DNA from: Pseudomethylobacillus aquaticus
GTDB lineage: Bacteria; Pseudomonadota; Gammaproteobacteria; Burkholderiales; Methylophilaceae
NCBI RefSeq assembly: GCF_003730115.1
Contig: NZ_RJVP01000005.1
Span: 156,666-220,665, forward strand
DNA length: 64,000 nt
Reading direction: 5' to 3'
Made by a program: the position numbers and the translations under genes. Numbering within the stretch: the stretch's first letter is position 1; every line of letters begins with the position of its first letter. The notes beneath the pieces were generated by a model. The model was not told the origin of the DNA and made no database searches. It saw nothing but the letters and a program-made list of their open reading frames with translations. This document shows positions 17,867 through 26,815 of this stretch, in pieces.

Positions 17867-18597
17867 CCAGCGACATAAGCAAATTGCAGCGCATCCTGCT
17901 GCTGGAAGACGATGCCGATATCCGTACCATTGCCAGCCTGGCGCTGACCCAGCTGGGTGGTTTCTCTGTGCTGGCCTGCGAACATGGGCAACAGGCCCTG
18001 CAGCAGGCGGCTGCCTTCGAGCCGCAGCTATTCCTGTTCGATGTGATGCTACCAGGCCTGGACGGGCCTGGCACTTTGTTGCAGCTGCGCGAGCAGGCGA
18101 TGTTTGCCAGCACGCCGGTCATCTTCATGACCACCAAGACACAGCAGCAGGACCACCAGCGTTATCAGCAACTGGGCGCCGCTGGCGTGATAGCCAAGCC
18201 CTTCGACCCGGCTACCCTCCCCGATCAGATCGGGCTGATCTGGTCAGGGCTGCGCCAGCGAGCTGCGCCTGCGGACGATCTATCGGCACTTTTGGCGGTG
18301 AAACTGCAGGAGCTGTCATTGCACTTTCGTGCGCAATTGCCGACACGCCTGCAGACCCTGCAGCGGTTGCTGCAGCAGGCGGTGCACGATCAGGTGCAGC
18401 TGCTAGATGCGATACGTGAAGCCCACAGTCTGGCTGGGGCAGGTGGTACCTTCGGCTTGGGGTGGCTGTCCGAGCAAATGGCGGAGGTCGAGGGCGCGTT
18501 GCTGACAGCCAGACAGGCGGGCGGCTTGCTGTCTGAGCTGGCCGACCAATTGCAACATCAGATCGCACAGGTACAGCAACAGATGGCGCTGGACTAG
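17854..18597 (+). CDS. Receiver-HPt phosphotransfer protein
   Basis: A 247-residue protein with an N-terminal receiver (LEDDAD about 17-22, phospho-acceptor in LFDVMLPGLDG about 63, MTTK and AKPFD) and a C-terminal four-helix HPt domain (about 145-245) whose phosphorylatable His lies in REAHSLAGAGGTFG (about 191). It can take a phosphoryl group from the hybrid kinase and pass it to a receiver such as the lone regulators nearby. The start codon is embedded in the last of three 14-bp repeats and shares bases with the stop of a preceding mini-ORF. Confidence 0.87.
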   Translation: MSTATSDISKLQRILLLEDDADIRTIASLALTQLGGFSVLACEHGQQALQQAAAFEPQLFLFDVMLPGLDGPGTLLQLREQAMFASTPVIFMTTKTQQQDHQRYQQLGAAGVIAKPFDPATLPDQIGLIWSGLRQRAAPADDLSALLAVKLQELSLHFRAQLPTRLQTLQRLLQQAVHDQVQLLDAIREAHSLAGAGGTFGLGWLSEQMAEVEGALLTARQAGGLLSELADQLQHQIAQVQQQMALD

Positions 18598-18673
18598 TAT
18601 CTGGCTGCTTGATCCAATGCGCGAGTTTGAGTCAGCCTATCACCACGGACTTTAGCCAGCGACGTCCGGCTGC

Positions 18674-19810
18674 CTAGCCACCCCGCATGCTATGCAGCGT
18701 CAATGCCAGACCGCATAGCGCCACTGCGGTGCCAGCCAGCGCCACGGCAGGCAGCCCGAGTTCAAAGTGGATCACCGCACCCCCCAGAAAAGCGCCGCCA
18801 GCATTGCCCAGGTTGAACGCACTCTGATTGACGGTAGAGGCCATCAGCGGCGAATCCCCGGCGCGCTGCATGGCATTGGTCTGCAAGCCTGGCCCCACGG
18901 CAAAGCTGGCTACCGCCCAGATGAAAACGGTGACCAGGGCTGGCCAGGTGGCCGACATGGTCCAGGAGAACAGCGCGCTCATCACTGCCATGCCGATCAG
19001 CGACAAGGCGATGGTGGGCATCAGTTTCCAGTCCGCCAGTTTGCCGCCGATGTTGAGGCCTATGGTCGCAGCGATGCCCAGTGCCACCAGCATGGCACTC
19101 ACTGCATGTGGCGTCAGACCGGACTGGTCTTGCAGGATAGGGGTGATGTAAGTGAACACGGTGAACACGCCGCCAAAGCCGATCACCGTGATGGCCATGG
19201 CCAGCAACACCGCAGGGCGGGTGACCGCGCGAAGTTCGGCACGCAGGTCAGGCTTGGGCATGTGGCTCAGGTCCGGGATGAAGCGCCATACCGCCAGCAG
19301 TGCCAGCACGCCGCATGCAGAAACGGTCCAGAACGGCATGCGCCAGTCAGTCAGCTGGCCCAGCAGGGTGCCCAGTGGCACGCCCAGCACATTGGCCAGC
19401 GTCAGGCCGGTGAACATCAGGGCCAGCGCGCGCGAGCTTTGACCGGGGGGCGCGAGATGCAGCGCCACCACCGCCCCGATGCCAAAGAATGAGCCATGAC
19501 TGAGTGCGGTGAACACGCGTGCCGCCGCCAGCATGCCATAATCAGGCGCCAGTGCGCACAACGCGTTTCCCAGCACGAACACCCCCATCAAGCCCAGCAG
19601 GGTGGCCTTGCGTGGCAAGCGGATGGTGAGGGCTACCACCAGCGGGCCGCCTATCACCACGCCCAGTGCATACACCGTCACCAGGTTGCCGGTGGCGGGG
19701 ATGGAGGCATGAAGGCTATGCGCGATATCCGGCAGCAGGCCCATGGGCAGAAACTCGGTCATGCCTATGCAGAAGGCACCAGCCGCCAAGGCCAACATCC
19801 AGCTACCCAT
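18674..19810 (-). CDS. Major facilitator superfamily exporter, AraJ-like
   Basis: A 378-residue protein with twelve hydrophobic segments typical of the DHA1 drug/sugar exporter group. Family marks are TEFLPMGLLPDIAHSL in the first helix and loop, the loop 2-3 stretch RLPRKATLL and the helix-5 motif C-like GVPLGTLLGQ. The order of helices and C-terminal length match AraJ/PbuE-like inner-membrane exporters of sugars, nucleosides or drugs; the substrate cannot be predicted. It is convergent with the phosphorelay genes, and its start codon has only a weak Shine-Dalgarno. Confidence 0.82.
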   Translation of the reverse strand: MGSWMLALAAGAFCIGMTEFLPMGLLPDIAHSLHASIPATGNLVTVYALGVVIGGPLVVALTIRLPRKATLLGLMGVFVLGNALCALAPDYGMLAAARVFTALSHGSFFGIGAVVALHLAPPGQSSRALALMFTGLTLANVLGVPLGTLLGQLTDWRMPFWTVSACGVLALLAVWRFIPDLSHMPKPDLRAELRAVTRPAVLLAMAITVIGFGGVFTVFTYITPILQDQSGLTPHAVSAMLVALGIAATIGLNIGGKLADWKLMPTIALSLIGMAVMSALFSWTMSATWPALVTVFIWAVASFAVGPGLQTNAMQRAGDSPLMASTVNQSAFNLGNAGGAFLGGAVIHFELGLPAVALAGTAVALCGLALTLHSMRGG

Positions 19811-19923
19811 CAGTACCCAGTTCCAGTGCTTGTGTGGATATGCAAGGCGCGCTGGAGCAGTGTCGCAGCGAAGTGCTTTGCAGGCATGCCTAAATCAGTC
19901 AGTAGTTTCATGGGCTGAGGGGT

Positions 19924-21930
19924 TCATTTCCCCAGCATGGCGCGGATCTGCGCCATGCGTTCGCGGCCATGTTCCTTGCTGGCCACCGGGTCGGCACTGG
20001 GGCTGCCAAAGTGCCGCACGTCATCGGCTGGCAGTTCGGCGATGAAACGGCTGGGTTCGCAGGCCTCGGTCTCACCGGCGCGTTTGCGCTTGCGGCACCA
20101 GGAGATGTGCAGTGATTTCTGCGCACGCGTGATACCCACATACATCAGGCGACGCTCTTCCTCGACACGGTCGGTGTCGATGCTCTCGCGGTGCGGCAGG
20201 ATGCCTTCCTCGCAGCCGATCAGGAACACGTGGCCATATTCCAGGCCCTTGGCGGCATGCAGCGTGGACAGTTTGACGGCATCCGGCTCACCGTTCTCGC
20301 GGCCTTCCAGCATGCTCATCAGCGACACCATCTGCGTCAGTTCCAGCAGATTGCGGCCATCGTCACCGCCTTCGCTCTCCGGCTCGCTTTTCTTTTTGAG
20401 CCAGCCTATGAATTCCTGCAGGTTGTTCCATTTGGTCTCGGCGCTGCGCGATTCCTCGCTGTCATACAGAAAGGCTTCGTACTGGATGCCATTCAGCAGG
20501 TCGTCCAGCACTTCACCGGCCGGGTCGCGCACGGCGCGCTCCTGCAGGCGCTGGATGTACTGACAGAAGGTGAGCAGGTCATCCAGCTGCTTGTTGCCCA
20601 GCTCGCGCTGGAACTCGCCCTCGAACGCGGCGGCAAACAAGGACAGATGATGTGCGCTGGCATAGGTGCCCAGGCGCTCCAGTGTGGTGTTGCCTATGCC
20701 TTTCTTGGGTGTGGTGGCGGCGCGGATGAACGCCGGGTCGTCGTCTTCGTTGGCGATCAGGCGCAGATAACTGACGATGTCCTTGATCTCGGCCTTATCA
20801 AAGAAGGACTGGCCGCCGGAGATGGTGTACGGGATCTTGTTGTTGCGCAGCTGTTGCTCGATGATGCGCGCCTGATGATTGCCACGGTACAGGATGGCGT
20901 AATCGGCATGGCGCGTGCGGTGCTCGAATTTGTGCGCCATCAACTTCATGACCACGGATTCCGCTTCGTGATCCTCGTCACGCGCGGCACTCACCTGCAA
21001 CTGCTCGCCGGTGCCCAGGTCGCTCCACAGTTTTTTGTCGAACAGTTTGGGGTTGTTGGCGATGACCTGGTTGGCCGCGCGCAGGATGCGCACCGTGGAG
21101 CGGTAGTTCTGCTCCAGCTTGATGACCTTGAGGCGGCTGAAGTCCTCGGTGAGCTGGCGCAGGTTCTCCACATCCGCGCCGCGCCAGCCGTAGATGGCCT
21201 GGTCATCGTCGCCCACCGCCGTGAAGCGGCCTTCGATGCCGGTCAGCAGCTTGACCAGCCGATACTGACAACTATTGGTGTCCTGATATTCATCGATGAG
21301 CAGGTATTTAAGTTTGCGCTGCCATTTTTCCAGCGCTTGCGGGTGCTGCTCGAACAGCTCCACGGGCAGCTTGATCAGGTCATCAAAATCCACCGCCTGG
21401 TAGGCTTTCAGGGTTTGCTGATACAGCTGGTACACCTTGGCGGCAGCGACTTTCAGTTCGTCGTCCGCGCTGGCTTTGGCCTGATCCGGCGACATGAACG
21501 CGTTCTTCCAGCTGGAGATCTGCCACTGCGTCTTGCGCAGCAACTGCTTGTCCGTGGTGGCCAGCACATCGGACAGGATCTTGAAGCTGTCAGCACTGTC
21601 CAGGATGGAGAATTGTGGTTTGTAGCCCAGTAGTGCGGCTTCTGCGCGCAACATCTGCAAGCCCAGCGAGTGGAAAGTGGCGATGGTCAGGCCTTTGGTG
21701 GATTTGCCTTCCATCAGTTGCGCCACACGTTCCTGCATCTCGCGTGCCGCCTTGTTGGTGAAGGTGATGGCGGCGATCTCACGCGGGCTGTAGCCGCATT
21801 GCTCGATCAGATACACGATCTTGTGAGTGATGACGCGGGTCTTGCCACTGCCTGCGCCTGCCAGTACCAACAGTGGGCCATCCAGGTATTTTGCAGCTTC
21901 CCGTTGCGGGGCGTTGAGTTTCGACAGCAT
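19924..21930 (-). CDS. rep: ATP-dependent DNA helicase Rep
   Basis: A 668-residue superfamily 1A helicase. Motifs in order: Q motif LNAPQREAA (about 5-13), Walker A AGAGSGKT (about 25-32), ITFTNKAAREM, DEYQDTN (motif II), GDDDQAIYGWRGA (motif III), LEQNYRS (motif IV), LSTLHAAKGLEY (motif V) and VGITRAQ (motif VI). The opening MLSKLNAPQREAAKYL and length are those of Rep and not UvrD or PcrA. It unwinds DNA 3' to 5' and removes proteins ahead of replication forks with DnaB, whose gene also lies in this window. Confidence 0.94.
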   Translation of the reverse strand: MLSKLNAPQREAAKYLDGPLLVLAGAGSGKTRVITHKIVYLIEQCGYSPREIAAITFTNKAAREMQERVAQLMEGKSTKGLTIATFHSLGLQMLRAEAALLGYKPQFSILDSADSFKILSDVLATTDKQLLRKTQWQISSWKNAFMSPDQAKASADDELKVAAAKVYQLYQQTLKAYQAVDFDDLIKLPVELFEQHPQALEKWQRKLKYLLIDEYQDTNSCQYRLVKLLTGIEGRFTAVGDDDQAIYGWRGADVENLRQLTEDFSRLKVIKLEQNYRSTVRILRAANQVIANNPKLFDKKLWSDLGTGEQLQVSAARDEDHEAESVVMKLMAHKFEHRTRHADYAILYRGNHQARIIEQQLRNNKIPYTISGGQSFFDKAEIKDIVSYLRLIANEDDDPAFIRAATTPKKGIGNTTLERLGTYASAHHLSLFAAAFEGEFQRELGNKQLDDLLTFCQYIQRLQERAVRDPAGEVLDDLLNGIQYEAFLYDSEESRSAETKWNNLQEFIGWLKKKSEPESEGGDDGRNLLELTQMVSLMSMLEGRENGEPDAVKLSTLHAAKGLEYGHVFLIGCEEGILPHRESIDTDRVEEERRLMYVGITRAQKSLHISWCRKRKRAGETEACEPSRFIAELPADDVRHFGSPSADPVASKEHGRERMAQIRAMLGK

Positions 21931-22007
21931 GTGCGGTTAACTAAATGAACAGCAAACAGTGTATAGGCTGAGCAGGTCAGTAGTCACTGCCATTGTCGCT
22001 ATCGGCA

Positions 22008-22013
22008 TATAAT
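22008..22013 (+). promoter_or_regulatory. TATAAT -10 box five bases before the MEKHLA start
   Basis: A consensus TATAAT ends 5 bases before the ATG at 22019. If used, transcription would start at or next to the A of the start codon, giving a leaderless mRNA; no Shine-Dalgarno is present. Confidence 0.45.
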
Positions 22014-22018
22014 CGGCC

Positions 22019-22480
22019 ATGGCCAACGACAAGTACACCCGTGTCAACGATGACGTTTTCCTGCAGCAGCACAGCCTGCTGCTGTGCCAGAGTTACCGGC
22101 ACTGGACCGGTCAGGACCTGTTGCTGGCCGAGCCCGGCCAACTGGTGTCAACCCTGATGCAGGCGCCATTCGCCGTAGTATCGCATGACACGCAGGACGA
22201 CCCCATCTTCAACTATGCCAATCTGCGCGCCCAGCAACTGTTTGGCATGGACTGGCAGCAGATCACCGCATTACCCTCTCGCTTGTCTGCCGAAGCGATG
22301 CTGAGGGAAGAACGTGCCATGCTGCTGGAACGTGTGCAAACAAACGGGTATATCGACGACTATTGTGGTGTGCGTATCGCCAGCGATGGCAGCTGCTTCA
22401 CCATCCGTAATGCGACGGTCTGGAATCTGATCGATAGTCAGGGCCGCTACTGTGGTCAGGCGGCGAAATTCGATGTGTAG
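22019..22480 (+). CDS. MEKHLA-domain protein
   Basis: A 153-residue soluble protein covering one MEKHLA domain (PF08670), a PAS-like fold. Matching features are FLQQHSLLLCQSYRHWTGQDLL (about 14-35), the PAS-like core APFAVVSHDTQDDPIFNYANLRAQQLFGMDW, ALPSRLSAEAMLREERAMLLE and the C-terminal IRNATVWNLIDSQGRYCGQAA. Free-standing bacterial MEKHLA proteins have no established function; a small-molecule sensor is a fair inference. It lies 31 bp upstream of dhaL on the same strand, so it may be the sensory member of a dihydroxyacetone kinase operon. Confidence 0.75.
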   Translation: MANDKYTRVNDDVFLQQHSLLLCQSYRHWTGQDLLLAEPGQLVSTLMQAPFAVVSHDTQDDPIFNYANLRAQQLFGMDWQQITALPSRLSAEAMLREERAMLLERVQTNGYIDDYCGVRIASDGSCFTIRNATVWNLIDSQGRYCGQAAKFDV

Positions 22481-22511
22481 CTATAAAAGTAACAAGGAGC
22501 AAGAGACAGGT

Positions 22512-23138
22512 ATGAATACCGACGACATCCTGAACGCCATCATGGCAGTCGACCAGGCGCTGGCCGCCCATGAAGCCGAGATCGAATCACTGGACCGCGC
22601 CATTGGTGATGGCGATCATTACATCAATATTTCGCGCGGCAGTCAGGTGGCCGTCGCCATGCGTGGCGAACTGGCGGCACTATCGCCCGATGCGGCATTG
22701 CAAAAGCTGGCCATGAAGCTGCTGTCCACCATAGGCGGCGCATCTGGCCCGCTGGTTGCCAGCTTTTTCATGGGTATGGGCAAGGCTATCAAGGAACACA
22801 ACAGCAGCCTGGCCGATGTGGCGGCCGCCTTTGCTGCTGGTGTGGAGGCGATCCGCGCACGTGGCAAAGCCGATCTGGGCGAAAAGACCATGCTGGACGT
22901 ATTGATCCCGGTGTCGCGCTGCTTCACCGAGCTGACGGCGGCTGGTGCTGAACCCAGGCTGATTTTTAAGGAACTGAAACAGGTGGCCGAGCAGGGCATG
23001 CTGAGTACGCGTGACCTTGTCGCCACCAAAGGCCGTGCCGCTTTTCTGGGCGACCGTGCCATCGGCCATATCGACGCCGGTGCCAAGAGCAGCCAGGTGA
23101 TGGTCAGCGCCGTGTGTGACCTGGCTCTGCAGACATAG
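22512..23138 (+). CDS. dhaL: Dihydroxyacetone kinase subunit DhaL (nucleotide-binding)
   Basis: A 208-residue all-helical subunit. It starts at the Met at 22512 with AAGGAG upstream; the longer frame from 22452 overlaps the MEKHLA gene and lacks similarity. The Mg-nucleotide site appears as LDRAIGDGDHYINISRG (about 27-43), with the three aspartates of the family, and TIGGASGPLVASFFMGMGKA (about 75-94) forms the phosphate-side loop. DhaL holds ADP/ATP and phosphorylates dihydroxyacetone covalently held by DhaK. No PTS-type DhaM is encoded nearby, so either free ATP exchange or a distant DhaM is needed. Confidence 0.88.
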   Translation: MNTDDILNAIMAVDQALAAHEAEIESLDRAIGDGDHYINISRGSQVAVAMRGELAALSPDAALQKLAMKLLSTIGGASGPLVASFFMGMGKAIKEHNSSLADVAAAFAAGVEAIRARGKADLGEKTMLDVLIPVSRCFTELTAAGAEPRLIFKELKQVAEQGMLSTRDLVATKGRAAFLGDRAIGHIDAGAKSSQVMVSAVCDLALQT

Positions 23139-23205
23139 TCAGCGTTTCGTCTCGTTTCCATACACCAGATTCAAACCGCACAGCAAACCTAGCAGGGGAG
23201 ACAGC

Positions 23206-24195
23206 ATGAAAAAATTCATCAACAAGGTCAATGATGTCCTGGTCGAAAGCCTGTCCGGCTTTGCCATGGCGCATCAGGACATCGTGCAACTGCATCTGGA
23301 CCCGCACTTTGTGGTGCGCGCCAACAAAGCCAGCAACAAGGTGGCGCTGATCTCCGGTGGTGGCTCCGGTCACGAACCGCTACACGCCGGTTTTGTCGGT
23401 TATGGCATGCTGGACGCGGCCTGTCCCGGCCATGTGTTCACCTCGCCCAGCCCGGACCAGATGCTGGCCGCGGCCGAAGCCGTGGATGCAGGCAAAGGCG
23501 TGCTGTTCATCGTCAAGAACTACGCCGGTGACGTGATGAACTTCGAGATGGCAGCCGAGATGCTGTCCGTGCCCAATGCCACGGTGCTGACCAGTGACGA
23601 CGTGGCCGTGGAGAACTCCACCTGGACCAGCGGCCGCCGTGGTGTGGCGGGCACCGTCATCGTCGAGAAGGTGGTGGGCAGCCTGGCGGAAACCGGTGCC
23701 GACCTCGCGGCATGCAAGGCGCTGGGCGACAAGGTCAACCAGCGCACCGGCTCCATGGGCGTGGCGCTGACCAGCTGTACCGTGCCAGCGGCCGGGCGTG
23801 CCACCTTCGATATCGGCGACAACGAACTGGAGATGGGCGTGGGCATCCACGGCGAGCCAGGTCGCCGGCGTGAAGCCATGCGTCCGGCCGATGCCATCGT
23901 GGCCGATCTGGTAGCAGCCATCCTGCATGACCTCAAGCCAGCGGCGGGTGCCGAAGTGTTGTTGATGGTGAACGGCTTTGCCGCCACGCCGCTGATGGAG
24001 CTGTATCTCTTGTACCACAGTGCGGAAAAGCTGTTGAAGGCACAGGGTCTGATCGTGAGCCGTTCGCTGGTGGGCAATTACACCACCGCGCTGGATATGG
24101 CCGGTGCTTCCATCACGCTATGCCTGCTGGATGACGAGATCAAACAGCACTGGGACAGCCCGGTGCATACGGCGGGCCTGCGCCGCGGCTGCTGA
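23206..24195 (+). CDS. dhaK: Dihydroxyacetone kinase subunit DhaK (substrate-binding)
   Basis: A 329-residue subunit starting at the Met at 23206, preceded by AGGGGAG; the frame upstream to 23116 is not coding. DhaK features are ISGGGSGHEPLHAGFVG (about 47-63), the ENSTWTSGRRG loop, and GIHGEPG (about 218) with the His that forms a hemiaminal with dihydroxyacetone. The product, dihydroxyacetone phosphate, enters glycolysis. Together with dhaL (67 bp upstream) and the MEKHLA gene it makes a three-gene set. In a C1-metabolising host, dihydroxyacetone might come from side reactions of formaldehyde fixation; that is inference. Confidence 0.88.
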   Translation: MKKFINKVNDVLVESLSGFAMAHQDIVQLHLDPHFVVRANKASNKVALISGGGSGHEPLHAGFVGYGMLDAACPGHVFTSPSPDQMLAAAEAVDAGKGVLFIVKNYAGDVMNFEMAAEMLSVPNATVLTSDDVAVENSTWTSGRRGVAGTVIVEKVVGSLAETGADLAACKALGDKVNQRTGSMGVALTSCTVPAAGRATFDIGDNELEMGVGIHGEPGRRREAMRPADAIVADLVAAILHDLKPAAGAEVLLMVNGFAATPLMELYLLYHSAEKLLKAQGLIVSRSLVGNYTTALDMAGASITLCLLDDEIKQHWDSPVHTAGLRRGC

Positions 24196-24354
24196 ATCTT
24201 GCAATTGCTGTTTGGCCGCGCACCTGCATGCCCGGCTAGGCATCGTCATTAAATCGATATAAAAGTGACTTGTTAATGACGTATTAGTATCACTGCTTAT
24301 TCATGTTGTATCACTATGATTTGTCACCACAATGACACATCAGCAAAGTGCAAC

Positions 24355-25518
24355 ATGAACATCAGTGTGGTTGGTATCGGCTACGTAGGCTTATCGAATG
24401 CGATCTTGCTGGCACAGCATCACGCGGTGACCATGCTGGATGTGGAGCCTGCCCGGGTCGACATGGTCAATCGCAGGGAGTCGCCCATTTCGGATCCCGA
24501 GATCAGCCACTATCTGCAGACGGATCTCAATCTGGGCGCCACGCTGGATAAAACGCTGGCTTACCGTGACGCAGAACTGGTCATCGTGGCCACGCCCACC
24601 GACTACGATATACAAAGCAATTTCTTCAACACCGGCTCGGTGGAAGCGGTCATCAAGGATGTGCTGGCCATCAATCCGGCTTGTCTGATCGTGATCAAAT
24701 CCACGATTCCGGTGGGCTACACAGCCAGTATCCGGCTGCAGTTCAATAGCGATAACATCATCTTCTCGCCCGAGTTCCTGCGCGAAGGCAAGGCGCTCAC
24801 CGACAACTTGTACCCGTCGCGTATCGTGGTGGGCGAGCGCTCCGAACGTGCCCGTCAGTTCGCTGCACTGATGCAGCAAGGGGCCATCAAGCAGGATATC
24901 CCGGTGCTGCTTACCGACAGTGATGAGGCGGAAGCGATCAAGCTGTTTGCCAACACCTACCTGGCCATGCGGGTGGCCTACTTCAACGAGCTGGATACTT
25001 ATGCGGCCGCGCATGGATTGAACAGTCGTCAGATCATCGACGGCGTTTGTCTGGACCCGCGTGTCGGCCAGCATTACAACAACCCGTCGTTTGGCTATGG
25101 CGGCTATTGCCTGCCCAAGGATACCAAGCAGCTGCTCGCCAACTACCGGCAAGTGCCGCAGAACCTGATACGCGCCATCGTGGATGCCAATACCACGCGC
25201 AAGGATTTCATCGCGGACGAGGTGATACGCAGGCAGCCGCGCGTGGTGGGGATACACCGTTTGATCATGAAGGCGGGTTCGGATAATTTCCGCACCAGCA
25301 GCATCCAGGGCATCATGAAGCGCATCAAGGCCAAAGGTATCGAAGTGATCGTGTACGAGCCGGTGCTCAAAGAGGCCGAGTTCTTCCGCTCGCGCGTGGT
25401 GAATGATCTGGAGGCGTTCAAGCGTGAGGCGGATATCATCGTGGCCAATCGCCACACGCCGGATCTGGCTGATGTGACGGACAAGGTCTACACGCGTGAC
25501 CTTTTCGGGGCTGACTGA
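24355..25518 (+). CDS. ugd: UDP-glucose 6-dehydrogenase
   Basis: A 387-residue enzyme, the compact Ugd form of E. coli. It starts [17 protein letters not shown] (NAD-binding GxGxxG) at 24355. Further marks are [30 protein letters not shown] and the catalytic Cys in [16 protein letters not shown] (about 242-257). It oxidises UDP-glucose to UDP-glucuronate with two NAD molecules, supplying uronic acids for capsule, exopolysaccharide or lipid A modification. It stands alone behind a 160-bp AT-rich gap. The product could feed the polysaccharide synthase at 10-12 kb, but nothing links them directly. Confidence 0.92.
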   Translation: MNISVVGIGYVGLSNAILLAQHHAVTMLDVEPARVDMVNRRESPISDPEISHYLQTDLNLGATLDKTLAYRDAELVIVATPTDYDIQSNFFNTGSVEAVIKDVLAINPACLIVIKSTIPVGYTASIRLQFNSDNIIFSPEFLREGKALTDNLYPSRIVVGERSERARQFAALMQQGAIKQDIPVLLTDSDEAEAIKLFANTYLAMRVAYFNELDTYAAAHGLNSRQIIDGVCLDPRVGQHYNNPSFGYGGYCLPKDTKQLLANYRQVPQNLIRAIVDANTTRKDFIADEVIRRQPRVVGIHRLIMKAGSDNFRTSSIQGIMKRIKAKGIEVIVYEPVLKEAEFFRSRVVNDLEAFKREADIIVANRHTPDLADVTDKVYTRDLFGAD

Positions 25519-25624
25519 CGGCGCCAGACTACTTACGCTTGGGTTAGGCGCCGGATTCTGTAAGCCTGGATTCTGCAAGACCAGAATCTGTGTGACAGAA
25601 CCAGTAGTTCATTATTTTGTAAGC

Positions 25625-26581
25625 TTAATCCGGTGCGGCAGATTTCAGGCTGGGAGAATCAGTCTCTGCATCCTGGTCTGATGCTTCAGTCGCGCTGTCC
25701 GGCTGATGTTTGCGCTGCTCGGCTACCCGTTGCTGCATGAGCGCGCGGCTGTCGGGTGTCTCCAGGCTGACCCGTCCCAGTGCACCACTGCGGTAGTCGG
25801 TCAGCAGTGCCATCGCGGCTTTTTCCATGTCCGCCTCGCCACCCTTGAGGCGGTAGCCGCGACGTTTGGCCACGTGCTCCACCAGATCCACGCCATCCAT
25901 GCCGCTGACATCGGTCTTGTAACGCGCATTCAACAATGCCGGATAGCGTTCCAGCAACACATTGCCCAGAAAGATCGCCACGTCCTCGTCAATGACGGCA
26001 TTGCGACCGATAGCGTGACTGGCGGCCAGCATGAAGCCGTCACTGTCGTATTCGATCTTGGGCCACATCATGCCCGGGGTGTCGGTGATGCTCATGGTGT
26101 CGTCCAGCTCGAAACGCTGCTGCGATTTGGTCACCGCCGGCTCGTCGCCCACTTTAGCGATACGGCGGTTCAGCAGTGCGTTCATCAGCGTGGATTTACC
26201 CACGTTGGGGATGCCCATGATCATCATTCGCAAGGGCTTCAGCGAACTGCCGCGGTGTGGTGCCAGTGCGCGACAAAGGCTAGGGATCTTGTTGGCGTCG
26301 CCTGGCTTCTTGCAGGACAAGGCCACGGCTTTAACGCCGGGCTGGCGGTTGAAGTGATTGAGCCAGGCCTGCGTGGCGGCCGGGTCGGCCAGGTCGGCCT
26401 TGTTGAGGATCTTGAGGTTGGGGCGCTGCCGGAACAGGCGCAGCTGCTCGATCATGGGATTGTGGCTGGCTTCGGGCAGACGCGCATCCAGCACTTCGAT
26501 GACCACATCGATGAATTCCATGGTTTCCGCGGCTTTTTTGCGCGCGGAGGTCATGTGGCCCGGGTACCATTGAATCGCCAT
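25625..26581 (-). CDS. rbgA: Ribosome biogenesis GTPase RbgA/YlqF
   Basis: A 318-residue circularly permuted GTPase. Start is taken at MAIQWYPGHM (26581), the conserved N-terminus of this family; the frame from 26650 is longer but unlike it. The G motifs appear in permuted order: NKAD (G4) at about 58-61, then GIPNVGKST (G1) and DTPG (G3). The C-terminal domain (KRRGYRLKGGEADMEKAAM) is that of YlqF. It acts late in 50S subunit assembly in Bacillus; many proteobacteria carry a homologue. The last 30 residues are an acidic, low-complexity tail. It diverges from the methyltransferase gene. Confidence 0.88.
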   Translation of the reverse strand: MAIQWYPGHMTSARKKAAETMEFIDVVIEVLDARLPEASHNPMIEQLRLFRQRPNLKILNKADLADPAATQAWLNHFNRQPGVKAVALSCKKPGDANKIPSLCRALAPHRGSSLKPLRMMIMGIPNVGKSTLMNALLNRRIAKVGDEPAVTKSQQRFELDDTMSITDTPGMMWPKIEYDSDGFMLAASHAIGRNAVIDEDVAIFLGNVLLERYPALLNARYKTDVSGMDGVDLVEHVAKRRGYRLKGGEADMEKAAMALLTDYRSGALGRVSLETPDSRALMQQRVAEQRKHQPDSATEASDQDAETDSPSLKSAAPD

Positions 26582-26815
26582 TACTGCTCCGTTTGAAAAT
26601 AAAAAAATGTCGGCGTGCCTTGCCGTACCAAGATGTACTGTCTGCGGCACGCCTTCGCGTCTTTTTCGATTTTGAAACGGCGCTTGCTGTTGGGCAGGCG
26701 CGCTGGTCTTCAGCAGACATTTTCAGCAGACAATCACGCGGGCGGTTAGCAGGTGCTTGCCACGAAACGGGATTTTAACATTCAATGCCGTCAGCCCCTC
26801 GGTTAAACTTATGCC

